Origin: Sweltsa coloradensis
Taxonomy: Eukaryota; Arthropoda; Insecta; Plecoptera; Chloroperlidae
Length of the DNA stretch: 64,000 nt
NCBI GenBank assembly: GCA_024449915.1
Contig: JAMZAV010000353.1
Coordinates: 558,001-622,000, forward strand
Reading direction: 5' to 3'
How positions within the stretch are numbered: the first letter of the stretch is position 1; each line of letters begins with the position of its first letter. This document shows positions 26,601 to 41,600 of this stretch, piece after piece. The position numbers and the translations under genes are program-made. The notes below the pieces were generated by a model. The model was not told where the DNA came from. It was given only the letters and a program-made list of their open reading frames with translations, and searched no databases.

Positions 26601-29600
26601 TACAGTTTTAATGTTTGAGTAAATGTGAATTACTAGTCAATGGTTTGTAAATCGCCTTTGAAATGGAACTACGTGGACAAGAAGATTCAGTAAACTTACA
26701 AGATGATGTTTTCGACACACACGTTTATTTAGTACTATTTTATTGAGAACTGAACTGAACTGACCTACCTTTCTGGCTTAAAATTATGTTTTTATAAAAA
26801 ACTTTGAATAAGTGAACTATAGAATCTTGTTATTCTAAAATATACTAAATGAAAGTTTGTGTGTCTAGATGCAATATCATTTTATTTACTATTTAAATGT
26901 TATTGATTGCCTGATGGAATGATTAATGATGAAAATTAACGTAACAAAATAATATTCAAAAAAAATATGAACGATGTACAAAGAGCAGTCATTATGCCTA
27001 ACACTAATAACAAGGACATTACACCTTTATGAATTCCTCCATTTGGTTTGCCTCGCCTTTAGAAGCCTCCCCCCCCCCCCCCCCCCCAATCTAATGCAAA
27101 CATGCAGGCGTGCACAGATACGGCTGTGTTTGCTCTGCAGTCCGAAGCTGAAAACTTCTTTCGACTCTAGTTCTCTGTTGGCATTCAACGTGAAGAGTCC
27201 CTGCCAGTTGGGTGAGTAAGCATCCTTGTCGTACTCGTGTGCGTGTATATATAACACTCAACGACATTGTCGGGGTTTAGAGCCATAAGTTCAGACAATT
27301 ACTTGTTTATTATAAACGGTTTTAAAATAATTAAAACGTGTAGATAAACAGAATTGACTTGAGAGAGAGAGAGTGAGTGAGTGAGTGAGTGAGTGAGTGA
27401 GTGAGTGAGTGAGTGAGTGAGTGAGTGAGTGAGTGAGTGAGTGAGTGAGTGAGTGAGTGAGTGAGTGAGTGAGTGTGACTGAGTGATTTAGTGATTGGGT
27501 TAGTGATTGAGCAGTGAAAAACTATTACAAAATGAGTATTCATTACCTGGTTGAAATTTTATCTCAAAGTTAAATCATTTGTGAGCCCAATCAATATAAA
27601 AACTGATCATTTATAAACGCATATCGTATTCCTAAAGTGCGAAAATGTAACAAAAACCTACTTTTCTCAACTCACAATGAATTGATAAAATGTTGCTGAT
27701 AGCTTACAAATACGTGAGAATTCGGAACACGTACCTTTGTTGGACTTAAATTGTTATCTTTGCTTTTAAAAATACACATTTTTAATTAGGTTAATAGGGG
27801 AACAAGTCGTTTGGATCAGCATATAAGTTGCCATTCGAATTTGATGCCACAGTTTCCAACCACCCTGGAAGTTGTGGTATGCACGTTGCATGCAATAAGC
27901 TGACATGGATCTTATAAATGGCAATGCTCTAAGGAGAAGGAAACATCATGAGTTCTTCACAAATCGTACGAATATAAACCATCAGAAATCAGGATTCCAG
28001 GTAAGCCTAGTAAATCGGAAGTACAAAACTCTAACTAACACATTTAGGCCTGAAGCGCGGCGACAAAGATATCTTATACATAACGGGTGGGACTCTTATA
28101 CGACAGGTCACGGGTTCGAATCCGGTCACCGGCAATCCTAGCTGAAATTTTTTATGACAAGCACAGGCCATTTTCTGTTCTCGCCATATGTTTTCTTAAA
28201 ATGACTAAATGATCTTGAATCTTGGTGAACAGCTGTTATGTTGTGAGTAAGTCAGTAAATGGGTTAGGTCCTAAATACAATAATCTCAAACTATCACTTG
28301 TTTGAACTTAATTATGTGTTACTTAACAATTAATAATAACAACAAGTAAAATATAAATAAATGTTTAATCATTTATGATATCAAGTGATGATTCACTCTA
28401 TGTTGCACAGTACGTTTAATTTGTGAAGTATGAAGGCGACAACGACTAACATTAACAATTAAGTCTGTTTGATGAGCTCGGGCCAACTTTTTTTACGGTG
28501 TTAAATGTCCATTAAATCCATTAAAAAATTCGCTTGATCGGAAAATCCAGCTAATTTCACATACAGTCTGGACCACTTTTCGACCTCCAATTTTCCATTA
28601 AAAAACTTGAATATTTGGGACGATGTAAACAAGGGATGAGCGCATGTCGTTATCAGAGCCCATTTTACCATTTCAAATATTTTTCCCATACGCCCGCTTG
28701 CGAAATTACTACAAATTACCTGTTTGGTGGCATATTTACGGTCAGTGAATAACAAAAGAAAGCATTTTTTGGAAAATGTTCTCAGATAGCGACATAACAC
28801 ATTCTTACTTAACACATCGGTGCAAACCACAACCCGATAGGACAAACGTTAGAGCTTCCAGTGGTCCGAATAAACCTCGGCGTAAAATCCTGGTTTTCTC
28901 GAGCTCAGCCAACAGCCTTAAGTCCTTAACACTTGAGGTGGTCCTGTATAAGCCATCAATACAGCAAACGTTTTGGTGGAATTTGTTATACTAAACATTT
29001 CTTTTGGGAACCTTCCTTTACAGCAAACTCTACACATCCCAAATAAACACAATCTTCAGTTTATTTCTTTTCACGCCATTCAATATTTTTGCGTTTACTC
29101 TCTCACGCCATTCAATATTTTTGCGTTTACTCTCCCGCCTGTAACTTATTGCTTGTGGATGTCAGTCACGACACCTGTAACCAGTCCCGACAACGATCGT
29201 TTAGTAAACGCACACTCGTCACGCTATCATAATAAACACCCTCTAAAAATACCGGACATACCAAAGTCACTGTTTTTACCACTAATCGAAGCGTTTTGTT
29301 TGTTTAGTTGCCATGACAACGGCTCATGCACAAAACCGTTAAAAACATGTTAGGGGCGTTAATCACCCGGCTCGCTTCACTTTTGTTCAGTCGTTTCATG
29401 TGGGACAACATGGCATAACGTCAACACACTTGCGGTGCCTTCAGACTCATTACTCTCGCACACTTAGCTTCGATGGATAACAAGATCGCAATCTTTCATC
29501 ACAGTGAATTGCACAGTGAAGCTGTGCCATACAAGTTCTATGTTGTAAGTGAAGATTTGTCAGTTGAAGTGTAAATATTATATTACTAGATGTTTACGTG

Positions 29601-32600
29601 TATGATATTTTGTTTATTACCGACAGTGCGTTATATTATTGAAGTGGGGTCACGAGAAATATTATTGAAATGTCGACTTTTAGTGCACTGGAAATATGAA
29701 CCATTCCATTTTCAATCTTAAGGGATAGTAGCGAAATTAAAATCACGCGAAATTACAGTCTTTTCGTGATATCTCGAGAACGATGCAAAATATCTAAAAA
29801 CTGATTGCAGACAGCCCTGTGGTTTTTTTAGAGCAATATAATGCAGGAAAGAATATTCAATAAAATAATCGGTGCGGTTTGGATAAGAAATGCATTTAAT
29901 TAATTAAATAATATATCAAATAAAAAACTTAATTACCATCACATTACAACATGTATTCGTACAGGCTATAGTTCTCCCAAAACCACAGGGCTGTCTGCAA
30001 TCAGTTTTTGGATATTTTGCATCGTTCTCGAGATATCACGAAAAAACTGTAATTTCGCGTGGTTTTAATTTCGCGACTATCCCATCCTCTTAAGAGGAAG
30101 CAGGCGCGATTTGATGTTCGGCTTGTTCCTTGTCCTGCATCCATACCATAAATCATTTAATCTTTACACAACTTGGCAAAATTGATAATGAAAGACATTT
30201 TTTATCCCCCATAATATCATATTTTCAATATTTATCATCGATCAATCAGAAAATGCGTAGTAATTTGGGTGTTTTTGACTATTTTCACAGATTCTAGATT
30301 TTGGAAAATTGATTTTTGTTTATTTTCTTTTATCAATTAATGAAAAAATCATATGATGGATGCTTTCATGATTCATTTTTATACAATTAGACATACGTAA
30401 AATTACAAATAGATGCGACTTAAATTGGCTGAGAAATTTGAATGCGCGTAAATGAGCATGCCGCCCTCCCCTTAAGTACATAATGCATACGGTTATCTTG
30501 TAACAACCTAGGGTGTGAAAGAACCCAAACAAAGAGGGTAATTTTACCGGTAATATACAACGTTCTGAGTTTTTGTCTATACTTGGTGGAGATGCCGGGT
30601 AAATAGACATACCACTGTTCGGTGGGGCAAGCCTCGACCCCCAGACCCACAGTGTCACAAAAACATTTCGTTTCAGCCTTTTTTTTTAAAGCAATGCCAA
30701 CAAAAAAACGCATGTCAACCGGAGGTCATGTTTGTTTTTTGTCGTGAGACGTGATCGACATACGCATGCACAGTCGGAAGAACGGACATACAGTTCGGCC
30801 GGGGGAAGGGGGGGGGGCTGATCCATTATGTTTGTTATGTACATAACGTTTGTAAATGATATAAAATAGATTGTTGTAAAATAAATTATTAAATGTATGC
30901 TTTGCATTATTTGAACAAAATATTGTACGTTGAGATAAGAAGACCTAGAAGGGGACTAATGACTTCAGGTGTCGTGCGTCCTATATCCACACTAGCTAAG
31001 TAACTAACTTGGTCTGTTGGGTCAACACTGTTAATAAAGAATGATATTACTGCTCAGAACATTAGACTACGGTTTTAACTTCCTAACGTCCGACAGATAT
31101 CAACCGCCCGACCTTGATCAAGACGCGCATTCTTTCTTCTCTATCATAAGACGCGTGTTGCGTTCGTAAGACATCACCAAATACAATAACAAAGTTGAAT
31201 TGGTATGTTACTCTGTGTTTTGACAAACGTACGCTTAGTTTTACTGTTAAGCACAGGATTAGGTTGTCAAGGCCACTAGTATGTAACTGATATAGCTTTT
31301 TTAAGAGAAACTTCACATTTATTTATATGATCAATAGGTTGAAGAGTGAATGGATAGTTTTACTTTTAAAGTACTAGTAGATTTAATGGGTTACGGAAAC
31401 ATAATTGACTTTACGTGTACTACTTACAAATGGGCTACGTGACTCACAAATGGGCTACGTGTGACAAGTAGTATATTCTGCTGTGGATTTCATTATGGAC
31501 AAAATATCACTGTTACTCTTTATAACTAACTTCACCAGATAACATCAGTTCTGCCTAAGCCTACCTCGAGACACATTCTTTTAAGGTTAATGTCGAATAA
31601 GCTAGCAATACACAATAATTATGAATATATATTATCCCATGATTAAGAAACAAGGTTAACATAATTTATTAGCAAAAGTACAAGAATTTTGAGTTACCTT
31701 TGGATAAGGAATTGTGCAAAATATAAATTTAAATAAATCAAATATTTCAGGAAGCACACGTGGATCTCAACATAGGCACACTGTGGACAGTTTTTAAATT
31801 TACATCAATGTCAACTGTATTCGTGAATGCTCTTAGTCCATGCGGTATACGTATTGCAATACTCCTAAGAATGAGTGAGATCTATACAGTAAGATTGTGA
31901 TTCCGATACGGTCTCCTTAGCAATAGATCTTGTCTGCAATCGTTTACTGCATTTAATGATGATTATGTGCAATTTGAGTGGTGTGATAGTTCGCTGCAGT
32001 TTTATGGCGCATGCACGGGATCAAGGGATTACATACCAGGTTTATTGACTTCATAACATCGTCTACGTTGCTGACTTTATTGCTCTCAATGACGTATTTG
32101 CTCTTGTAACGTTAACATGAATTGCTGGTCAACCTATGTACGCAATAAAACAAAATAAAAGGTAATATAATAAGTAATAACACTATTGTTTAAAAATGTG
32201 CTTAGGCCGTTCATAGCGTTTGTGTTTATGGAGCAGATACTATATTTTTATGACTTATTGCATGATGAGGTAAAGGTTTATTTAACTGTCACTATGACCT
32301 AGGTAGATAAAGATGGAGCTATGGTTTTATCGACCGTATTCGATTGTTCAGAGAACTTTTTACAATTTTAAATCGTTCACTTAACATCTACAAGAAAAAC
32401 ACAAACGTTAATAAAATTTTCGTAACAGTAGTAACAAATATGCATACGTAAAAATTGTCAGAGACGCCATTCTAGAAAATGATTATATTATCAAGACTAA
32501 ATATCATTATATTTTCGAAATATGACCAACCTGAACCTCAAATTCACTATTAGGGCCCATTTAGTCCGGCTTCCATGTTGCATCATAAGGACCAATTGGG

Positions 32601-35600
32601 CATTTTGGTGTAGAGGTCTAAATTTTTGTCGTGTGTATACTACATACCCAAATAGTCATTTTTAGACCAGGAGTCTATTCGTCTCGCAATCCATTTACCT
32701 ATGGCGGTCATCTTTAAAGATGACGTTAAAGTGTAATAAGAAAGACTACCAAATTTCGGAGGAATCTCGGCATGTGGTACTATTTTTCCGTTAAATCACC
32801 CATAGGAACTCAAATATCGCATCAGAAATAGTAGTCCGTATTTTTCAAGGCCGTAAATTGCAAATTTTACACATTTTAAGACAATTTTGTACGAAATTTC
32901 ACTGGTTCCTATACGATAGCCGAGTTGACAGTAAAAACATATAAAGAAGTAAATTTTTTATTCGTGTACTAGACACCCAAATCGGTATTTATGCATTTAT
33001 TGTTCATTTATTTGATAAATATTCGCTCGTAAAAGTACGAAATTATTTCGTACCTTCTTTGTTTATAATGGCGTTATGCATGAAGGGCGTGCCATTGTTT
33101 TAAGTATGTGTCGCGATCTATCGCCTGTTTTTTAAATCTATCAACCATTTTCCTCATACAAACATGAGGAAAACACGCTGTCCGCATTCCTGTGAAGGAA
33201 TCTCTCGCCTAGTTAATTCCCAACCCTGAACTTGACGCGATAACATAATATTAATGAATTAATGTTCTAGTAATTCGGCGCCAATCATCAGGTTTACGAA
33301 CTTGGAAGATATATTGCCGAAAGTTAAAGATAGCGACAGATAGCACTTTAGGGTTAAAGACTTGCAATAAAATGGAACGTTGTCCGATAAAAGTAGCTTT
33401 ACAAATCGTAAATATAGAATTAATAATGGCCCTAAACGTCTTTGACAATGCCGCATTATCTAGAATTCATGCGATTATCACAAACTATAATTGTCATTAT
33501 AATGAGACTATTTTCGGCCCCGTATCCAGGCACGGCCTGAAAGAACCACGTCTCACATTTTACTGCGATTTTGTTTAATTTTCAGACAAAGAATGTTTAA
33601 TAAAAATGGTATCTTTAAAACCTTCAGTTTGAAAATGTTTGATTGAGAGCCCCCTTCAATTTTATTTATTTATATAAGAGTCTAGTACAGCACAAGTACC
33701 ATTTTACACAGACAATATATAAATAATATAATAATATAATATTTAAATAAAGTTAAAATTAAAATTACATTAATATAACTGCAAATTAACAAATAATTAT
33801 ACGGTGATGAACAATAAACAAATATATCAAAATTGTAAGTGCAACAAAAATAAGAGTAAATAACGTTTATGTAAAAATATTAGCAGGAATGTGCTTATAA
33901 AAGAATGGGGGGGGGAATGCTTTTGACCTTTAACTGCAGTCCAATCACGGATTGATTTTTTAAACGAATTAAAATCAGAGAATATATCGAACATTGGTAA
34001 ATAATTATAAAATGATATATTTATACCCTTTGTGGTCTAGTCATCTCAAGATATCATTTGAGGGGTCCAAAACTACTTTGTCTGTTTTCGTCTTTTACAC
34101 GATGAGCTGAGGATGAATTATCTGAGCATATTCTTCCCCGGGCACAGACGGTGCACGAATAGTGATACTTGAGGGTGAAGAACAATTAGAAAAAAAATAA
34201 ATGTCTTATGCGAGATTCGAACCCGCGTCCACCTATAGTATCATACGCGTTGGACCTGCGAACCAATCGTATGACCCACCGCAGACGACGCAACAAATAT
34301 ACTCATATCATGAACAAGAGAGTAATTCTGGTGTCAACTCAACCACAGATAAAGTGAAGTGTATTTCCGTGTATTGGCCTCCAACAATCTCACTTTCACG
34401 GAATGAACCTTTTAAACGGCCTGCTTTTAATTTTTTAATTTTAACTAAATTCACAATTACATAATTTCCTGTACGAGACTGATTACAATGTCGTTTTAAA
34501 TGATAAAACTTATTGCAGCGTTGTGAGATTATTCTCCAGGTTTAACGTTAAATTTGCAGTTTGCGGTTATGTTCGTGATAGCCTTATCATACACTGAAAG
34601 TATGCAGGAGATTTTGTTTCCAGCAAACTAGAATTAATAATCTTGCATATGTGATGATTACATGATTAACAAACAATATCGAGGCGGGGTCATTCTCCTC
34701 GGTTGATTGGATGAGCGAAGCGAAGACTTCAATTTCACTGACCCCCAAAAATTTAGCTCGGGTGTTTTTTTTTTTTGTTTTTTTTTGTTTTTTTTTGTTT
34801 GTTTTTCTGTCTGTTTGTTAACTCTCTACCAGGCAAACGGCATATCCGATCTTGATGAAAATTTGAGGGGACCTTCGAAATCTCTGAACTTAGAGGTGTA
34901 TTGTTTTTGGGTACAATCGAAGAAATATTTCTCATGAATATCGTACTTTTACGATTTTTTTCGATTTTTAGTGCGATATTTTCGTGACATTTGGGCCGAT
35001 TCTGACCAAACGGGTGGGGTTACAACGTTCATATTATACATGGACATTAAGGTTATGGTGATGTAGTACCTTTTGAAAGAAAAAGTTGAAAAAGTTAGCC
35101 GGAATTCATAGAAATAAAGCTTTTAATATAAGTTTTTTTGATTTGTATGCGATATTTTCGTGCCATTTGGGCCAATTCTGACCAAACGGGTGGGGCTACA
35201 ACGTTCATATTATACATGGACATTAAGGTTATGGTGATGTAGTACCTTTTGAAAGAAAAAGTTGACAAAGTTACCCAGAATCCATAGAAATAAAGCTTTT
35301 AATATAAGTTTTTTCGGTAAATAATTCCAATTGACAGGTAACAAAAGAAACTTGACAACAATCACCTACAATGCGTGGGAAGCAAAACAAAGCAACAAAG
35401 CACTCGCAAAAGTAAAGATATCCACGCAGACTAAAAACTTTAAAAAAAGCTCATCCATCAACGCGGCGGGACTTGAGCGTTTTTGTTGGATGAGCGAAGC
35501 GAAGACTTCAATTTCACCGACCCCCCAAAAAATTTAGCTCGGGTGTTTTTTTTTTTGTTTTTTTTTTTTTGTTTTTTTTTTTTGTTTGTTTTTTTGTCTG

Positions 35601-38600
35601 TTTGTTAACTCTCTACCAGACAAACGGCTTATCCGATCTTGATGAAAATTTGACAGGACCTTCGAAATCTCTGAACTTAGAGGTGTATTGTTTTTGGGTA
35701 CAATCGAAGAAATATTTCTCATGAATATCGTACTTTTACGATTTTTTTCGATTTTTAGTGCGATATTTTCGTGACATTTGGGCCAATTCTGACCAAACGG
35801 GTGGGGCTACAACGTTCATATTATACATGGACATTAAGGTTATGGTGATGTAGTACCTTTTGAAAAAAAAGTTGAAAAAGTTAGCCAGAATCCATAGAAA
35901 TAAAGCTTTTAATATAAGTTTTTTGATTTTTTGTGCGATATTTTCGTGCCATTTGGGCCAATTCTGACCAAACGGGTGGGGCAACAACGTTCATATTGTA
36001 CATGGATATTAAGGTTATGGTGATGTAGTACCTTTTGAAAGAAAAAGTTGAAAAAGTTAGCCAGAATCCATAGAAATAAAGCTTTTAATATAAGTTTTTT
36101 ACGGTAAATAATACCAATTGACAAGAAACAAAAGAAACTTGACAACATTCACCTACAATGCGTAGGCAGCAAAACAAAGCACTTGCAAAAGTAAAGATAT
36201 CCCAAGCAAACTTTAAACTTTAAAAAGCTCATCCATCAACGCGGCGGGACTTTAGCGTTTTCCTAGTCCTAGTAACTTGATGGTAATTACGTTTTTTTGG
36301 ATGAGCGAAGCAAAGACTTCAATTTCACTGACCCCCAAAAAATTTAGCTCGGGTGTTTTTTTTTTTGTTGTTTTTCTGTCTGTTTGTTAACTCTCTACAA
36401 GGCAAACGGCATATCCGATCTTGATGAAAATTGGAGGGGACCTTCAAAATCTCTGAACTTAGAGGTGTATTGTTTTTTAGTACAATCGAAGAAATATTTC
36501 TCATGAATATCGTACTTTTACGATTTTTTTCGATTTTTAGTGCGATATTTTCGTGACACTTGGGCCGATTCTGACCAAACGGGTGGGGCTACAACGTTCA
36601 TATTTCACATGGACATTAAGGTAATGGTGATGTATTGCTTTTTGAAAGAAAAAGTTGAAAAAGTTAGCCAGAATCCAGAGAATAAGGGTTTTAATATGAG
36701 TTTTTTTAGGTTTATTATAAGAATTTACAAGTAACAATAGAAACTTGACAACAATCACCAACAATGCGTTCAAAAGGCACTTGATAAGTAAATAGATCCC
36801 ACGCAAACTAAAAACTTACAAAAAAAGCTCATCCATCAACGCGACGGGACTTTAGCGTTTTCCTAGTAGGGTAAATAAGATCACGTGATTGGTTGACCTA
36901 CATTTCCTCTCGTAAGCAAAGCAAGCGCGGTATAAAGCTCGACAACAATGGGCTAAGATTTGCGGAGGTATCTCAATTAATTTGAATTAATTTATGCTCC
37001 ACAGGCTTTCATATCCAGGTATTGTTCATCAGGTAATCAGTCCATCTTTCTCCCTAGCGGTGCAAACTGCTTACAAAAAGTGGATTTTGTAGTAGTTATT
37101 CCACTAGGAAAACCCTCAAGTCCCGCCGCGTTGATGGATGAGCTTTTTATAAAGTTTTTAGACTGCGTGGGATATCTTTACTTTTGCGAGTGCTTTGTTG
37201 CTTTGTTTTGCTGCCCACGCATTGTAGGTGATTGTTGTCAAGTTTCTATTGTTACTTGTCAATTTGTTATTATTTACCGTTAAAACTTATATTAAAAGCT
37301 TTATTTCTATGGATTCTGGGTAACTTTGTCAACTTTTTCTTTCAAAAGGTACTTTATCACCATAACCTTAATGTCCATGTATAATATGAACGTTGAAGCC
37401 CCACCCGTTTGGTCAGAATTGGCCCAAATGGCACGAAAATATCGCATAAAAATCAAAAAAACTTATATTAATAGCTTTATTTCTATGAATTCCGGCTAGC
37501 TTTTTAACTTTTTCTTTCAAAAGGTACTACATCACCATAACCTTAATGTCCATGTATAATATGAACGTTTTAGCCCAACCCGTTTGGTCAGAATCGGCCC
37601 AAATGTCACGAAAATATCGCACTAAAAATCGAAAAAAATCGTAAAAGTACGATATTCATGAGAAATATTTCTTCGATTGTACCCAAAAACAATACACCTC
37701 TAAGTTCAGAGATTTCGAAGGTCCCCTCAAATTTTCATCAAGATCGGATATGCCGTTTGCCTGGTAGAGAGTTAACAAACAGACAGAAAAACAAACAAAC
37801 AAAAAAAAAAAAAAACAAAAAAAAACACCCGAGCTAAATTTTTGGGGGTCAGTGAAATTGAAGTCTTCGCTTCGCTCATCCAATAAACGAATTTCATTAA
37901 CATTAGATATGTAGACTAATTAATTAGGTTTTGGCTTCTCCTACACATTATCAATTTGGGATATTCACCCTTGTTCCGGGGAGCACTTGAACCCTCTAAC
38001 TCGCCTGATATCTTGTTCCAGGTGAAAATGGGTCTCGCGAGCAAAGTGAAGGACCGCTGGACGCTGCACTGGAAGAAGATCGTCCTGATCGTCCTGGGTA
38101 TTCCCCTTGTGATCGGCCTGATCCTGATCCTTGTGGCTCTCCTCCGAACTGCCTTCATCTCTCACGACGGCATCATGGTCCCGGCCGCGCTCAGCGTTGA
38201 CAAGGTGGAGATGATCGACAAGACGCTGATCAACAAGAGAACAGAGAGACTGTCGTGGGCTCTGCAGATCAACACCACCTCCGTCAGCGAGGGAGACCAG
38301 GAGTTCAAGGGGCTGCTGCAGATGCACGCCTACCTGCAGCAAAGTGAGTTCAATACTCCCTACACTAAATGCATCATAATTGGATGAGCGTAGCGAGCGA
38401 AGCGAAGATTCCATTTCACTACACTGGAGAAAAAAATCGGAATGTTTTTTTTTTTTTTTCCTTTCTTTCTGTATTAGTTTGTTAGCACGATTCCGGCTAA
38501 ACCGATACTCCAATTGCGATGAAATTTAATGGAGGCCTTCAAAATCTCTGAACTTAGAACTGCCACGTTTTTGAGCGCCATCGAAAAATTATTTCTCATG

Positions 38601-41600
38601 AAAATCACAATTTATCGATTTTTTCGATTTTTAAAAAATTTATTTTACTTATAACATCTACATGCTTTATCCGATTTTAATGATTTTTTCACAGAACCTT
38701 AATTTTATGAATTAAGATATTCGTGTGAAATTTAAACACAATCGAAAAATTAATTCTAATGAAAATAGAAACTTTGTGGTTTTTTTCTTTTTTTAAACAA
38801 TTTTTTTACTTATTACACCTACATGCTTGATCCTATTGTAATAAGTTTTTCACAGAACCTCAATTTTATTAATTTATATATTCGTGTGAAATTTGAGCGC
38901 AATCGAATAATTATTTCTTATAAAAATCCCAATTTGTTGATTTTTTTCTTTTTTTAAAAATACGATTAATTAAAAACATTTAAAATTTAAGTTTATTTTT
39001 TATTAAATTTAATTTAATTTAAAAAAAATCTTCAACTTAGTAATAATTTTTTCACAGAACAACAGAAAATCCGCATAACACATGGCAGCTCAATGCACCA
39101 ATACGCTCATCCAACAACGCGGCGGGACTTAAGAGTTTTCCTAGTTAGACTAACATAACTTAAGCCAATGTCACACGCGCAATGCCTAACTATGCACGGG
39201 CTGACTGGCCTAGATTTCGGTCCGTCTTGCAGTCCAGGCTTCTCCGACCTACTCCTCTTATGATCTCGCCTACCACCATAGATGCTTACCTTCGTAACTT
39301 CGAAGACTGTGTCTCTGTGGCTTTGGAGGAAGCTGTTCCCAAAGTCATTAGACCTCCACCTAACTATCTTGATCTTCCACCGGGTCTAAGGAGATCTGTT
39401 GCAACCAAGAACGCCGCCCGCCGCCACTGGCAAGCTTTCCGGACTCCGGATCTCAAAGCTCGTTACAACCGCCTAGCCAAAGAACTACGAAAAGACATCG
39501 CAGCGCACCGACAACACCAGTGGGAACAGAAGTTAAGCACACTTTCAGTAAAATACCACTCGATATGGCCTATGACAAAGGCACTTGCCCGTAGAGCCAC
39601 TCCGAACCCGCCCCTCATAACTTCCAAGGGTTTAGCTCTCAACTGCAAAGAGAAAGCCGAAGTTCTGGCCGACCTTGCTCAAAAAGACTTTTACTCCCAA
39701 CCCCTCGGCCGAGGACTCTCCTGATCTTGACGGACCTGTAAATGGACCGTTACAACACTGCATCGAAGCCTCTCCTTAAACGAAGAAGACCTCTGTAAAA
39801 AATGGAAGAGCTCATTGTCATCCTCAAGGGCTCCAAACCACGGAAAGCTGCTGGTCCTGACGGTATATCGAGACTAGTGATTTTTCAACTGCCATCAGAG
39901 GCTTTCGCACGACTTCTGTCGATTATTAACGCATCCCTGAGAGCATGCCTTTTTCCCGTCTTCATGGAAGAAGGCTCGAGTAATTGCCATACTCAAACCA
40001 GGCAAGCCACTTCGCGACTCTTGAAGTTACCGACCTATCAGTCTTCTGAACATCCTGGGAAAAGTCTACGAGAAAGTGGTGCTGGCCAGGCTCAACAGGC
40101 ACATTGAAGTCAACAATATTATTCTGGAGGTTCAATACGGCTTCACCAAAAACGTCTCGACCGTGCACCAGCTCCTTCGCCTGACCACTGGTATTGAGAG
40201 AGGATTCACCATTGGCAGATCCACTGCAGTAGTGTACCTGGACGTCGCGAGAGCGTTTGACACTGTATGGCATGCTGGACTAGTGGAAAAGCTAGCTAAG
40301 TTCAACTTTCCTGAGTACCTGCAACACTTAATCTACTCTTTTCTTAATGAACGCACTTTCTCGGTCTCCTGGCTGGGTGAAAACTCTTCTTAACGCACCA
40401 TTAAAGCTGGGGTTCCCCAGGGATCAGTGTTTAGCCCTATCCTCTTTAACGTGTTCACTTCGGACTTGCCACCTATGCCGCCTGGAGTAGAGATACACCT
40501 TTTTGCTGATGGTGCTTCGCACCTGGCACTAAAGAATACCAGGGGAGAAGCTTCGAGCACCACGACCATTCCCCAAAACAGAAGGACGATTAATAGCCGT
40601 TATCTCCATTTAAGTATGAATTCGTGAACAATCAAAGCATCGTCGATTCTCAAATAGTTAGCATGCTTATCAATAACTATTTATACCGGTTTCGTAGGGA
40701 GCTGCCTGGAAATGTCCTTCTTTAGATGACTACCTAGAAAAATTATGTTTATAAAGTTAGGGATGTAAATAAACAACATCCAAATTAACAGGACATAATC
40801 TTAGCCTTTGATAAAGTGACGGAATGAAAATATCGCAGTCATAGTTTGCTGGTTGTGTTTAATGATCAGGTTCCTCCCGAACCGACAGTGTTGGCTCGAA
40901 CGTTAAGCGCTTGGCTCTGATTAGGGAGGTTCCGAGTCCAGATTCCGTTGAGACGGGCAATCCTGACTGTTGGGTTTTTCCGAGGTTTCCTCAGTCGTTA
41001 ATGCGAATGCAAGGGATTGAGTCCTCTTGAACAGCCCTCGGACATCCCTTCACAATTGTCGTAACCGCAACATACCATACCCCCTCATGAAGTGCACCCT
41101 GGGCAGGCTTCCCACAAAAATTATTATTATTATAGTTTCCTCCCGAATCAAAGTCATAAATGATCGACCTGCTACGTCTGTGTGATGTGCACATGTGTAT
41201 AAAACAAGGTTGATGAAAATCCCTGTCTCTTCCACAGGTTTCCCTCTGATCCAAACCTCGGCGTTCATCAGGCGCGAGGTGATCAACAACTACAGCCTGC
41301 TCTACACGGTGGAGGGGAGTGTTCCCGGCAAGCTCCCCTATCTCCTGGCCTCCCACCTGGACGTCGTGCCCGCCAACCCCGCGTCCTGGGAGGTGCCGCC
41401 CTTCAGCGGACAGGTCGTCAACAACACCTACGTGTACGGGAGAGGCGCCATGGACGACAAGGCCGGGGTTATGGTAAGAGTAGCTCCAGACAAGCAAGCG
41501 ATTATGAGAGTGACTTGAAATATCAATCTTAAAACAATTTGAAGCAGATTTGTGAGTTTCCAGGACAAATGATAATAACTGTCAATATTACACTTAGAAG

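Larger units (their letters stand above)
26139..29717. other. Copy A intron 1, no exon seen
   Basis: AT-rich with the C19 and GAGT tracts and a SINE fragment. Open frames at 28501, 28776 and 28973 have no recognisable content. Confidence 0.5.

Noticed and set aside
27331..27543. Minus-strand SLTH-repeat protein
   Set aside because: Translation of the GAGT microsatellite.
37965..38513. 182-codon minus-strand ORF over copy A exon 2
   Set aside because: Antisense shadow of the GC-rich PM20D1 exon and the adjacent HINE. The same applies to the minus-strand frames at 40991, 43085, 55590 and 63435.
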